From assembly GCA_014905825.1 (NCBI GenBank), contig JACGCN010000072.1, positions 62,001-126,000 of the forward strand: a stretch of DNA of 64,000 bases, read 5' to 3'. Every line of letters begins with the position of its first letter. Positions within the stretch are counted from its first letter, which is position 1. Shown in pieces: positions 34,776 to 47,392 of this stretch. Source of the stretch: Lyophyllum atratum (taxonomy: Eukaryota; Basidiomycota; Agaricomycetes; Agaricales; Lyophyllaceae). The notes under the pieces are model-generated. The model worked only from the letters and a program-made list of their open reading frames with translations. It did no database searches and was not told the DNA's origin. A program made the position numbers and the translations under genes.

Positions 34776-35639
34776 GGCTTTCGTGGGCGTTGAGTGCCGG
34801 ATTGATACTCTCGTCTGACCAGCAGTGACCTAAATTTAACGATCAATCGACGGAGAACAAGCTTGGGCTATCCTTCGTGTGAGAGGATTCGCACCAAGAT
34901 AGACGACGTCCCAATCCTCGGGCAAGAAAGGCCAAACGTGTTGCAAGCGTTGATCGATATCACGCTCCATGTTGACGTCGTCCTCGAGCACGATGACGAC
35001 GTCGTTAGCGCGAAGGGTGTTGTCGTTGGCGATTGTCAGGATAATAGAAACGTGGGAATACCAGCAAGCAATACGAGCAGCCGTGAGGATGTTATACTCC
35101 GGAAGGTCGGTTTTGTTGGCGGTGTAAGGCGGGAGACTGTAGTTCTGTGTCGCACATGGCATGGGCGGATATGAAAGTAGCTGATCATGGAAGGTACGCG
35201 GAGCAGGCAGAAATCCAGGACTCCAAGGTTCCATGCGTTCGTTCAAAGGTAGTGCATTATCGGGCCAGGTAAATTGCGTGCTGGTGGCGTGTGTGTCGCG
35301 GATCAGTCTAACGGCGTCCATGATAATTTGCACCATTGCGTTTTCGACATCGATGGCCTCCATGTATGTCCATCGTAGACCAAGAGTTTTGCGTAGGTGC
35401 TCCATATCTTGACGCCGATCAGCTCTACTTGGAAGAGATAACACATAAATCCTCGAGGCGACTCCTAGGGTATCGTTCCGAGAAAGCCTGTCGCTAGCAT
35501 TTTTGCCTTCGTAGAGCGGCGCTGCATCAAGATGATGATATCCGTCAACAAACAGGAGTTTTAAAACGAGAAAAGCGGAGATTCCGAGAAAAATTAAGAA
35601 GATCACGCTGCGCGAAGATGGGAGAGAACTGAAGAACAT
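34468..35639 (-). CDS. Glycosyltransferase family 25 protein, type II membrane
   Basis: Two exons, 35639-34895 and 34829-34468, encode 368 residues. Residues ~13-31 form a signal anchor (VIFLIFLGISAFLVLKLLF), implying a Golgi/ER lumenal enzyme. The GT25 core follows: IYVLSLPSRADRRQDMEHL near the start, AARIACWYSHVSIILTIAND and the acidic metal/nucleotide-sugar site VIVLEDDVNMERD. Across the splice comes DVVYLGHCWSDES, then CTHAYALSRSGARRLL and SRSIDKAISWLI. GT25 enzymes transfer sugars, typically galactose, to glycans or hydroxylysine; the acceptor here is unknown. The 65-nt intron (GTGCGA...TTTAG) is needed to make LGHCWS. Part of its last exon has been copied to 31.8-32.2 kb. Confidence 0.88.
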
Positions 35640-36457
35640 GACGGAGAGGCTGAGAGGCTTAGAGAGTTGCTAACTTGTTGAACCGAATTGTTCAAATGGA
35701 TTACATAATATTTGAGCCCATCGTATCTCTTTTTTATCTCCACCTTTCTTTCACTGAAACTGTGACAGTGCACGTCTGGAAATCTCAGTGAAACTCCAGC
35801 TCCCAGCATTTTTCCAGCGAGGGAAAAAAATTGGCCCCAGCCTTCTGTCTGTGAATCTCCCTGCTGACCCGCGCTGCGTTCAAATCGACGCCAACTTGTG
35901 ATTTGATACACCAACTCGGAGTCAGTTCCAACCTTTCCTAACATCTAGTCCAGCATTCTTTTTCATCCGGCGAACTGTTGCTCCATGTGCCCATGCGCAA
36001 GCAGACGTCGTGGTGGTGTCCGAGCCCTTCCGTCATAACAACCAACCTATGTGCAGTGGAAAGGGATCCTTTATAAGCCGTTACGCGTCCCTACACATGA
36101 TGATATCGAGGAGCTGAACCGTTGGAGTCAATCGTGGAAGCTTTTGTGGGACCAAATTTTTACTTGGGAATCAGCGGGCAGGAAAGGTCAAGAACCGATC
36201 TACAAAGCTGGACTGACGTTGCCAGACTTGAGTCCAGCTCAGAATAGCCATCCTAGACATCTCATATCTTCCTTGTGACATGTCAATACTTTCGGGACGC
36301 TCTACCCACGGTGGGTCCTCGGCACACCGAGCTGGATCTCAAACATGTGCGTGCTTCACACAGGATCTACATGCCTTATTTTTAGCTGTGAACGCCATGA
36401 ACTCCTATAAGAGACACTGTTGGTGCGTATCGCTTGTGGCTCACTCAGCGTCCCACG
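35640..36457. other. Region between GT25 and OPT transporter
   Basis: A short plus-strand frame near 36051-36278 (EELNRWSQSWKLLWDQIFTW) looks protein-like, but I could not connect it to other exons. It may be a gene fragment. Confidence 0.3.
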
Positions 36458-39400
36458 ATGACTGAGCATGCGCCCCATTATACTCTGCGCCAGGAGAGGA
36501 GTCCGACCCAGGAATCTACCTCTGATGAGAAACATGCTGACGAGGCAGGGCTCAAACATATCGATGGTTTGTAGAGTTTTTCATAATACCGAAAGTCTTG
36601 TTACTGAGGAATTCCTAGACTCGGAGATAGCGGTACGTACTCACACCTAACTACGACCATTCATCCGACCCAACTCGTCTGTCAGGCGATCACTGGTGCC
36701 CAGTTTGAGGATCCAAATCTCGACAAAGGACACCTTGTATTTGAGGATGAAAGCCCATATCCGGAGGTCAGGTCTGCTGTAGCAAACACCGATGACCCTG
36801 AAATGCCTGTCTCGACACTCCGCGCATGGATAATCGGAATTGCGTGGGCTATTGTGGTACCAGGAGCGAATCAGTTCTTCTTCTTCCGCTTCCCGTCGAT
36901 TACTATCGGTGGCATTGTCGCTCAGTTGCTCTCATTCCCTGTCGGTCGTGCAGCAGCTGCTTGGCTGCCTAAATGGAAATTATTCGGTATTCCTATCAAT
37001 CCCGGGCCGTTCACAGTGAAAGAACACGTATTGATTACGGCAAGTGTCACACTTTCCTTCGCCCACAAACCATCTCATGGTCAAGAATAGATCATGGTTC
37101 GTGCCTTTGACGTCTTCTCATCTCCAGCTCATGAAGTGTATCTTCTCAGGCGACTGTGGGTTACCAGTCAGCCTATGCCACTGATATCGTTGCGGTACAA
37201 AAGGTGTATTATAACCAGAACTATAACTTCAGCTGTAAGGCCGTATCATCGGTTGCGACTCCTCCTACTCAACTCATACTCCACAGATCAATGGCTCGTA
37301 GTAATGTCGACGCAGCTCATAGGCTTCTCTATCGGAGGAATAGCGCGCCGGTTCCTCGTTGCGCCACCTTCTATGATTTGGCCCACAAACCTTGTGAACT
37401 GCGCTCTGTTCAATACACTTCATTCAACGCAGTACGCTGGTATCGGAACACGCGGAGGCATGAGCCGAGAGAGGTTTTTCGTGTATGCATTCATCGGATC
37501 ATTCACTTGGTGTGAGTCCGTCCACTGCGTTACGACGATCTACCTTCTCATATTTTATGAATAGATTTTTTCCCGGGATATATATGTGCGACTTTTCAAC
37601 CTCATCATTGCCCATGATTTCTTACGATCTGGACATAGTCCAAGCGCTTTCATACTTCTCCTGGGTGACTTGGATTCGCCCGGATGACCCCAGTGAGTTG
37701 CTCAGCTATCAATTCACTGTCATTTCGTGATGCTGTCAATAAAGCCATTGCTGCGCTCTTTGGGTCAGTACACTCAGCTGACCGAACTCAGCCATTCTAA
37801 TGTGCTTGTTCTCATAGGTATGTTCATGGAATGGTTCGTCATCTGTACAAAGCACAATGCTGTCTTTCTGAATATCAAAGTAGGGTATGTCAGTGGTTAC
37901 CTTCGACTGGAGTCAAATCGCGTAAGGACCTGAGCAAGTAGCTAGCCATGTCTGCTAACCACTACGCATTTAGGTATATCGGGTCTCCTTTGGCCACTCC
38001 ATGTATGTCTTACTTGGTGTGGTGTACTCTCCACGCGTTCAACCCTTTCTTTAGGGTGGGCTGAAGCCAACGTCTTTGCTGGCTTCGTATTCTTCTTCTG
38101 TACGTTGTTGCAACGGTATACCCCTGCCGTTGACTGACTCCGATTCACAGGGTTCCTCACACCGGTCCTGCACGTAAGTGGCAGCTTTTGCTTCCAAGAT
38201 TTTTCCTATACTAAATGCTGACAGTTCACGAATACCTGGTTCGGCCTCTACATGCCGTAAGTTTTCTATCAAAACATACTATTCTTGCCAACACGTAGTC
38301 TAGGATCTCTTCGAGGACCTCTTACGACAACCAAATGAAGCCCTACAATGTGACCCGAATCCTGAAACCAGATTCGACGATCGACATCGATGCATATCAT
38401 GCCTACAGTCCACTCTTTATTTCGTTCGTATCCCTTTCCTATCAGATATGAACCCTTCTCATATATAGTTAGTACGACCTTCGCGATTTCTTATGGGTAA
38501 GTAGTAACTGTCATACCTGTGTTTACAACCACCCTTACCAGTGTACTTCAGACTTTCCTTCGCATCCATCACAGGTCAGTAATTCGTGTTTATAATGGGC
38601 CATATCGCTCAGCTCCATCCAGCTACGCTGGTACACGCCTTCCTTTACTTCCGCAAGCAGATTTGGGTCCAATCACGCCGCGCTCTGAGCGAACAGCCAG
38701 ATATCCATGCTCGCTTGATGTCCAGGTATCCACAAGGTACCGCTCAGCTGTGACGTTCTATGCCTTTTCTGATGCCCTGTCTATAGTTCCTGAATGGTGG
38801 TATCTTATAATCTTCCTGAGCATGTTCACGTTCGGCGTGATCAGTATCGAAGTATGGCCGAGGTTAGCTTTCCTCTTTCTAAACTCCTGTCTAGGAGCCG
38901 AACTTTCCTTTCCAGTGAGATGCCCGTGTGGGCCTTCGTGCTTGCCCTCATTATCGGTAGGCCTAATTCTGCTCACCGAGAAACGCTGGGTGTTCATGGT
39001 CAAAATAAGCCTTCGTGTATATCATCCCTATTGGAATGATTCAGGCGATCACGAACCAGCAGATCGGATTGAAGTAAGAGTGTCATGTTATCTGCTCATC
39101 AATCGCTATGGGCTGAAGTGATTCCAAGCGTGATCACAGAGTTGGTGATTGGGTCAGTTCATCACGGCTCAAACCATGAGCAAGGCTCACTTTTCTGTAG
39201 GTACGCCCTTCCAGGACGCCCTGTTGCAATGATGCTTTTCAAGACTTGGGGATATATTGTACGTTCTCGCTCTCCTGCTGGTCTCACATTGTCTGACAGC
39301 CGTCACCTGGAAGACCATGGCCCAAGCTCTGGCTTTCACATCAGATTTCAAGCTCGGCCACTACATGAAACGCGAGTAGCTTTCCCAAAGATACCGAGTA

Positions 39401-40967
39401 TCTCGCTGACAGTGCATTTATGCTCTGCCAGTCCCTCCTCGGCTCATGTTTTCATCCCAGGTAATTAACTCTCTCTGGCGAGTAAAAAAACCCCTCCGAA
39501 TGCATGATCCGTAGGTTATAGCCACCGTCATCGCCGGGACCACCCAACTCGGCGTACAAGCATGGATGTTCACCAACATCGAGTACGCATGCAACTCTCC
39601 CTCTTTGTCTTCTACTAAACTTCATTACAGTGGAATGTGCACGACCGATCAGAGAGACGGGTAATCAGCGCCTGCTCCCTCAATCCGACCCTATCTCACA
39701 CCACAACACTAGGTTTATCTGCCCGAACACCGAAGTTTTCGGTACCGCGAGTATCATTGTACGTCTTCAATCCTTCTACCGTATAATATACGATGTGCTG
39801 ACAATGTATGTAGTGGGGTGCGCAAAGGTCTTTCCAAGCCGGCGATAAGTGGGCTAAAATCTCGGTTTAGGTGTCATTGGACCCGGTCTGCAATTCTCCA
39901 AGGGCCAAACCTACTAGTACGCCCAATACTCTCTTACTCTCATGCTGACCACTCGTCGACCTCGCCCCTACAGTCGTACGTATAAAGCACGCTTGCCAAA
40001 TCGCTTTGATTTGACACTTTCCCCGCTGATCAAGCGCTCGTTTTCTTTTTCCTGGTTGGCGCCGTCGCACCTGTCTTCCCGTGGGCGTTGAGCAAGAAAT
40101 ATCCGAACAGCTTCTTGCGGTACATCAAGTACGTTCGTTGATTATCATATCTATATTCATCTTACTCAGAGATGCAGCTTGTGAGTGGAGCCAGTTGGAG
40201 TGTTCCTTCACGAATAAAATGTCGAACTCCGCAGCCCGGTCATCTTCAATGGCACGGGGCTGATTCCCCCTGCGACCGCGATCAACTACGTACCATGGGC
40301 GTAAGTGGCTCTTGGTCCTCTGATATTGCTTGTGCTGAGAATTTTCCAGTGCGTTTGGATTCATCTTCCAGTACTTGATTCGAAGGCGCCACTTCTCCTG
40401 GTGGACAAAATACAATTGTGAGTTGGGTTCCTGAGGTGCGAGTGCATGTTGGCTGATACGGGATAGATGTCTTGTCGGCAGCATTGGACTCGGGTGTCGC
40501 AGTGTCCATCATCTTGATCTTCTTCGCGTATGCCTCTTATATTCCTTCCGCGACGAGATTTCTGTGTTGAACAAACCAAACATCAGCCTTCAATTCCCGA
40601 AGAACGGGGCTGTAAGTGTACCCCACTACCCAACATTGAAGTGAAGTGCTGAGGATTTTACTTTAGATTGGCGCTACGACCCTTTCCACATGGTGGGGGT
40701 AAGTATTCCGCACAACTCCACATGTCCTTCCCAACTGATCTTCGACGCGGTTGTGTCTGATAGAAATACAGTTGAGTACCCTCATCCACGTACATACCTT
40801 CCATCATTTACCACATCGTCCCCAAGGTCCCATTTGTAGGCGCCGATTTCAAGGGTACACCCGTCCGAACACTCGCTCCAGGTGCGAAATTTGGGTAAGT
40901 GGTGGATGATCAGTTGCATGGGCGGTTGACCGACGAAGACTCCAAATGCAGGCCTTCTGTCTGGTAA
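36458..40967 (+). CDS. Oligopeptide transporter (OPT family)
   Basis: Proton-coupled plasma-membrane peptide transporter family with 12-16 helices. The gene has more than 20 short exons. Collinear OPT blocks run from AITGAQFEDPNLDKGHLVFE and SPYPEVRSAVANTDDPEMPV (36690-36810) to the end. They include GANQFFFFRFPSITIGGIVA, SAYATDIVAVQKVYYNQNYN, FSIGGIARRFLVAPPSMIWP, NTLHSTQYAGIGTRGG, ISSRTSYDNQMKPYNVTRIL, VPEWWYLIIFLSMFTFGVIS, YALPGRPVAMMLFKTWGYI, DGFICPNTEVFGTASII, PVIFNGTGLIPPATAINYVP and IRRRHFSWWTKYNYVLSAAL. The C-terminus GAKFGPSVW ends with TAA at 40965-40967. At least two introns start with GC (ATTACG|GCAAGT near 37040; AAAC|GCGAGT near 39371). The first exon (ATG at 36458, MTEHAPHYTLRQ) is tentative because I could not join it in frame to the exon with LVTEEFLDSEI. 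Confidence 0.88.
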
Positions 40968-41486
40968 TGACTTCGACTGGTAGTGACTCGTATGCTGTGC
41001 CTGCCTGTACCTGTAATATGCCATCTTCCAATCCAATGTTTCTTGAATCTCGAGATGGTTTTTGTATGCAGGACATGCCAGATCCGCGTCCTGGACTAAC
41101 TCGCGGTCTAGACCGCAGGAGGTTTGCTTTTTGCCCCTGGGCCACAGGAAAGTTTTTATTCTTTACCACTGTTGGAGAATTCGGGTGCCGATGAGGTATG
41201 CAATGTTTTGTGGCGAGTTTGTCCGTCGTCTGTGGTCTTGAGTTTGACGGGCCCTGCAATTTGGCCTACGTAGGATGATCGGTCATGGTGCCTTGCTCGT
41301 CAATCTGGATGGAATTTATGATGTGGTGGTACTATACATATCGAGCGCTTAAATTCTACATTGGTGCGAAGGAGGACAACAAATGGTCATACATATAAGC
41401 AACCAGACCAAAGACATCAGCTGAGGGGGAGGGCGTAAGCAGGGGAAACTCGGAGCACTGCTGGCGGTATGGCAAATTTGGGAACA

Positions 41487-41833
41487 AACACGGTTTAGCT
41501 AACACGCTCTCGTGCTTATAAGAGAATTTTTTGACGAACACTCAGAAGGTCTGTTGATGAACAGTCAGAAAACATGTAACGTGTTTTCCGGAGGTTTGTA
41601 CCAAAACAGGAAAAAGATTTCCTGTTGTGTTTTTTTGACAAACACGCATTCCTTTGTCTGAAACAAAGGAATGCCTGTTCGTCGGGAAACATAATAAGAG
41701 AAAGGTTATCTTATTGGCAGCAAACCTATAAAAAACAGGTAAGATGTTTTCCGACAGTTTCTCAAGAAATCTGTTAGGTGTTCGTCAAAATAATCATTTC
41801 TAAGTAAGAAAACATGTTTGTTAAACCGTGTTT
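41487..41833. mobile_element. Fold-back (MITE-like) element
   Basis: The whole 347-base segment is a long imperfect palindrome. It opens AAACACGGTTTAGCTAACA and closes TGTTTGTTAAACCGTGTTT. The two ~170-base arms align through TTTTTGACGAACAC, CAGAAAACAT and the centre. The middle is a perfect 11-bp stem, GCATTCCTTTG / CAAAGGAATGC (41646-41674). It has no coding capacity. Nearby TAAG/TTAG-rich bases leave the target duplication uncertain. Its ends do not match the Tc1 element at 1.1 kb. Confidence 0.7.
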
Positions 41834-42071
41834 ATCGCCAAACTCTCGATGACGCCAGCAGTGGAGGGCGTAACGGCGGCGGCGGCGTCATGATCGTGAT
41901 GGTGGTTCGTAGGGGGTGGCAGAATCATAAACTGCCAGTGCTATGGCTGAAGAGCGCTTTTTTCCCGGCCATGGCCGTGACGACCTGGTCCAAGTAAGGC
42001 GTAGCCTTCACTTTGGGCTTAGCGACATTCGTAAGACACCAAACTGTTCTTGAGATACATCCGGTGAGTGT

Positions 42072-42904
42072 CTACGAGACACTTTCAGCCATCTTCCCAA
42101 GCAGTCTCTCGCGGAGCTGCGTCAACTTCCCCAACTCGTTGCGCGCGTTGCGCAGCTCGTGGCGCGCCAATTCCAAATTCTAAAACGCTCCCAAATTAGC
42201 AAACATTGGACATGGAGGATATCATAAGGATGGGTAGGGCGTACAGGTGGCAGTCCTTTGAACGCCTTCAGCTTCGCGCGCTTGGCTTTGAGCTCCTGTT
42301 CTTTCGCTTTATTCCGGTTTTCCAGTTCCGTGAGACGCGTCACCGTGACCCGTGGGGCATCCGGCATGGTTTTCTGAAGAGTTCATCATGAGTGGGACAA
42401 GAGAGATGAAGGGAAGGCTTGCTACAAAGACGCATGCGTACCAAGACAACCTTCAACTCCTCGTGGTACTCCTTCGCCTTCCTGACCAGATCCTCCTTTC
42501 GCCGCTCGAGCATCGCCGCGCTCTCACCCGTCTCCTGTTCAGCCCTCAGACGCGTGTTCCACCTGTACGGATTGAATTCAGATGTAACCGAGACGAGCAA
42601 GGGCGGTGTCCTCACTTGTCTACAAGGCGCTGCTCGTGTCGCGTCGACGCAAGATGAGTCCCTAGTTCGTATTCGATCAACTCGAGCCGATTCAACTGTC
42701 TCTGCACGGATGAGGAGTCGGAAGAAAGCTGCGCGACAGCAGATGAGAAACTAGTACCAATGAGACTCGCTATCGTGGGGGTTGAATCGATGCGAACCTG
42801 GAGAAATCGTACGGATCCTCGATGTTGAGAACTTCTGCGACGCGTACGAGGAGATCTAGACGCTTCTCGACGTTACTAGTAACTTGTGGTAGATCCATGG
42901 TCAT
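42072..42904 (-). CDS. Coiled-coil protein, possibly HAUS1-like augmin subunit
   Basis: Five exons right to left, 42904-42798, 42750-42616, 42562-42442, 42373-42245 and 42179-42072, encode 199 residues. Apart from a short N-terminal helix (VEKRLDLLVRVAEVLNIEDP) the protein is nearly all predicted coiled coil: VQRQLNRLELIEYELGTHL, RRKEDLVRKAKEYHEELKVV, LTELENRNKAKEQELKAKRA. It ends KAFKGLPPNLELARHELRNA and then a leucine-heptad tail. The 'coil - xxLPPNLxLAxxxLxxA - coil' C-terminus resembles HAUS1, a subunit of the augmin complex that nucleates spindle microtubules from existing ones. Similarity of coiled coils is weak evidence, and a kinetochore or unrelated coiled-coil protein is possible. 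Confidence 0.7.
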
Positions 42905-44845
42905 GCCAGAGAAGAAGAATATTTTCTTCGTGGTGAACGTTGTCGAGGTCAATGTTCTTGTAGACCCATTCGGCTACACCGCCATTTGGTCCCCATGTTG
43001 CCAACAGCTGTGACCCGATTTGTGGCCAGGGAAACGTGACACATAGGAACCCATTCGGTTCCAGCTAGATTCCAGGTCCGCAACGCACTAATAGGGTCCT
43101 GTCCCCAGCTTTTGTGTCCGCCAGCTGGCGAAATCTCCTGGAAACCAGCTAATCCGTCACCCTATGGCGTGCTATATCCCAGAAAGCAGCGAGATATTTT
43201 TCGGGTAGGGTACACCGGCTGTGATCTTGGTAGACATATGTATATTGCTGGCCCAAACATTGTTCTGAATTCACTCGGGCTGGGCATGGAAGAAAGGGTG
43301 TAAATGTGTCGTATTTCATCAACTACTTAAACATTTAATACAGGCAGTGACTAGCTATAGCAGAATGTAGGGGTATGTAGGGTGCAACGACATGGCACTA
43401 TAGGTATGATCCCGAGCTGATATGAACCCTTCTCGCAACTTCTAAACCGCCATCCTCGAGACAACCCCCGAACTCCTACCAACCTAATCCAGTGCACGAA
43501 GAGTCCTAAAACTATATGAAAATGAGCCCAAGTTGGATGAAAATGACAGGAGACGTACCAGCAGGCCCGGAATATGTTTTGGAAGTAAAAGCTTTACAAC
43601 CTATGTAAGACAGAAGTCAACAGTTTGCTACAGCAAAACAGATGAGACTTACCGGTCGTATCAAGGCAAGTTACGAGATTGAGAGACAGGCGACGAGATG
43701 AGGGGGCCGGGCAAGATCGACAATGCTACCGACTTGAACCTTGCCACGTATATATTGGTGTAATTGAAACGGAGCTTGAATGGACTTGTAAGAATTTTAA
43801 TTTTGATAATCGCACACGAGTTCGAGGTCATCGCTGAAGTCAAACTCTGACCAAACTTTGAGTCTACCTTACGGGCAAGGATCGAAGTCGTTGGAGGCTT
43901 TCTATACTATACATTCATACATACTGAAATTGGTTCGTCAAAAGTTGTTTTACGAGGTTGTGATAATCGTCGCATGGGGCTGCATTGCCCACAGTCCTGG
44001 GAACACCAGCCAACCAGCGGCATTTCCAGCTGCGGGCCATGTTTGAGTATTGCAGAGGCTGGGTAAATAGGGTGGCAGGCACCTGTCGCCCCAGCATCAG
44101 CCTAGCTCGATTCCAGCCGAACAGGCGCAGCCTGGCATCAAGGTGCGGGCAGCTGTCATTCGGGTAATCACATTTGGTTGAAATCATCTAAATAAGGTAC
44201 CTGGCAGGGGTGTGTGACCCAATTGGCGGTGTAGTAGGGCAAACAGTGACCATCAATTATTTATCTCCGATACACCATGACACAACCACCACTGGCATCT
44301 GCTGCTAGACCCTCAACCTCTCTTGTCACTCACTCCCATTGCCCTGAACAATCACAATGTCATTCCTTGATAATAGCCAGTACCGTCTCTATCGCATGAA
44401 GGGTACCTTTCCGGTCATGGCGCGTGGAGAGTACATCACAGACGTTTTTTCGATGGTGGTACCGACCTCAAGTCGCAGATGCTTCGAGGAGCAATGGCCA
44501 CCGTCAAGCCCTGTTCCGGGGATGCGCGGTTCCAACTTTGGGCGAGACGCTGGTGTATCACGATCAATCATGGGCGCGATTTGGATGGGTTCTTGTGATG
44601 CTGCATAACACTGGTCCCCTTGTGAATTCCGTGACAGGCCGTGTCAGTGATATCGCAGCCAACAGCCTGAGTAACGGAATCACCAGCGCTAAGAAGGTTG
44701 GACGTTATGATGTACCATTTTTCGTACAATAAGCCCATGGTCGCATGACCCTACCGCGTGTTTTCTGTCCACCGTCCGCAAGTATAAATTCAGTTGAATA
44801 CAGAGTATCAAAACTGACGCGGTAAACCCCTTAGTTTCCAAGGAC
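42905..44845. other. Mostly non-coding stretch, possible small gene near 44358-44735
   Basis: No confident gene. Near 44358 a start (MSFLDNSQYRLYRMKG) in good context is followed by protein-like pieces in different frames (LKSQMLRGAMATVKPCSGDA; WVLVMLHNTGPLVNSVTGRV), so a small broken or unresolved gene may be present. The rest, 42905-44280, shows only short frames. Confidence 0.3.
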
Positions 44846-46260
44846 ATGTCCCCTGACGAACGCATACTGCTCCAGGTCCTCGGCCTGTTGCTCATGTCAA
44901 ACTTGGTACCTATCATAACAACTACTTTGCTGTATGGTATGATAATTTGCTGTTCGTCTGATATCCATTGACCTACCTGTTCATGAAAATATTGCTGCTA
45001 GGAGTGTTCGTTTGCCTCTTCTCGCGCTCTGCATCTATACTTGTGTAGGAAAAACCTCCTGCGCATATTTATATTGCCTCATTTGCGTTCATAGATCCCG
45101 GGGCTTGGCCCTTCGACCCACCCGCATTATGTTCACAATAACATTAGCGTCCTTCGTCCTTGTTACAATGTATTGGGTTTCTCGCGTCGGAGGATATGCA
45201 ATGCAGATAAAAGAAATTCTAGTGGAATCATCTGGGACACTGGACGACGCAAAGGTCGCCAGAGCGGACCAAAAAGGCGAGGCTTTGGCATTGGTTGGCA
45301 ACTGGGCGGCACAATTATTGGTATGTTCGGTCCTAATATCTTGCCACAGACCTACGCCTGAGAGATGTGACCTCCGCAGCTTATCATTAGCGATTGTACT
45401 GTGATCTGGCGAGCTTGGGTGTTATATTCAGAGCGGCGCTGGATCATGTTGGCCCCCTGTGCTCTCCTTGTGGGTACAATAGGTCTGTCTAATTATCTCG
45501 ATGCACTACCAAATTAGAAATCTGCCTTGACACATGCAGTCTAGGCACATCTTTAGCATGTCTTGTACTGCTGTTCACTGAGTCGGGGCACACTTTTGGT
45601 GGTCTGCAGACCTCACCGCGTATCGCCTACGTCTTTGACGCATCATTGGCTCTTTCATTGGCAACGAATGCTGTATCTACTTTATTGATCTTGTACAAGC
45701 TATGGTAAGTCGAAAGCAGTCCATCCGCTCATTAGATCCTCAACTCGTCCCTTACGTGCTGCTCAATTGAATCAGGGCTCACTTCCGACTTTTTGGGCCA
45801 AGCATGGGTATAACCCGGAAGTCGACATCACCTGTGTTGCGGGTCATGCTTGTCCTTGTCGAGTCTGGCTTTGCCTACTGCTCACTTCAGGTATGTATGC
45901 TCTTTCAATCATGACCCCGCTCTCAGATTTAACATCCTCACAGGCAATGCTTTTGATTCTGGAATTCATTCCAATCACCGACTTCCCGTTATACACGGTC
46001 GACTTATTTCTGATCAGCAGTTCTCAAATGATAACCGTATGTCTATGTCGCATGGAACCGGTTAGCCCTCACGATCAACTGACGATCATCCGCAGGCTAT
46101 GTATCCGGTCATCATCGTTGTTGTTGTCAGCCACAAACGGTCCATGGTTGAAACGTTTGGCCTCAGCCTCACAGAACTCAAGCATCCTGGGCCTGCTGAT
46201 ATAGAACTTGCCTCGCCAGCTTCAGCGGCGCATGGCAGCCCTTCAAGTTCCGCTTTTTGA
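44846..46260 (+). CDS. Seven-helix integral membrane protein (agaricomycete orphan 7TM family)
   Basis: Multi-exon gene from the ATG at 44846 (MSPDERILLQVLGLLLMSNL) to TGA at 46258-46260. Consecutive exons give alternating membrane helices: MFTITLASFVLVTMYWVSRV, a conserved LIISDCTVIWRAWVLYSERR, MLAPCALLVGTIG, LACLVLLFTESG, DASLALSLATNAVSTLLILY and MLVLVESGFAYCSLQ. A further helix reads AMYPVIIVVVVSHKRSMVE, and the tail is Ser-rich (SPASAAHGSPSSSAF). The D-C-x-V-I-W-R-A-W block after the third helix marks a large uncharacterised 7TM family in mushroom-forming fungi. The region 45030-45110 is hard to splice with confidence. Ligand and function unknown; a receptor role is only an inference from topology. 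Confidence 0.7.
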
Positions 46261-47392
46261 GCCTAGTCACTATCCTTAGATGCGGCCGTCTTGGATCGTT
46301 TTCATGTACATGTACAGCTAAGAGAAAGCGACCACGCGCCATTTTCATCTGATTCAGTTCAACCGACCAAAACTTCACTTAGGAAGGGCTCTTTGGTGCG
46401 GGCAAAAGGACAGCATTCTAAACTAGACCTACCGAGACAAGTTCATCTAGTTCTCCAGAACCTTCACGTTGTATATTGTGCAAATAAAACATCTGCAACT
46501 CCTGTGAAGCGGCCTATGGCTGGAGCCCTCAGCCCGTGCAGGTATCCGTGCGCCATAAACTTTAAATTAGCTAAACGTCAAGCGGGTAGACTCATCAGCC
46601 TAGCAATGGAAATATCTATCTAACCTACACACGAGTGTGTCCAACGGCGATCAGCCTTAGGCATCCGAACTCGGGAACTGTCGAAGACCACACCCGACGA
46701 AATCGCACAACAATTATTTGCGCAAGACACAGTAGCACGTATCTGTACACGATACAGCCTAACCTAAGTACAAAGCAATATCGACGAAAAGCAGACGGAG
46801 GTATCAGGTATCACAACATGCGGCGGGGTGTATGTATAGGGACAATATGTAAGGGCGGTACAAGCAGACGGTGGCGGTATGGACACCGAACACAACTTGT
46901 ATACCATGAAACAAAAAAAGCGAAGAATTAACAATGAATAAAAGCTCACACCAAACAACAAAAAGCGACAATAAGAACGAGGGAATCATTATGCGGGGGT
47001 GATGGGTTATATGCAAGTGAGACGCGCTAGCCGCGCTCGGAGGGGTCGTAACATGGGGTCGTAATCGTGGTCAAGATTCGTGAGGCAGCGACAGAATCAT
47101 AAACGATGATGGTGCGGCAATGGGTAATGGTGATACAATTCCAGTTCAGAGGGACAGGGTATCACAAGAGGTCGACAGGCCGACGGTACATCCGTCGGGT
47201 GGTTGTTGGGGGTATGGTTTGGGTATGTATGTACGTGCGTCATGACGCGTAGCCTGGACGGAAGAGATGAGACGCAAAATGTGCGGTCCAGGTGTGTGGT
47301 GTTGTCTCGCCAGGGGGTGGTATGTGCAAGTGGACGTGGGAGATAGGTTCTCCCACTGGTGGGATAACGGAGGTCGACGTCGTGTCTTCGTC
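46261..47392. other. Convergent 3' region between the 7TM gene and the Ser/Pro-rich gene
   Basis: No gene or repeat recognised; contains only short chance frames. Confidence 0.5.
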
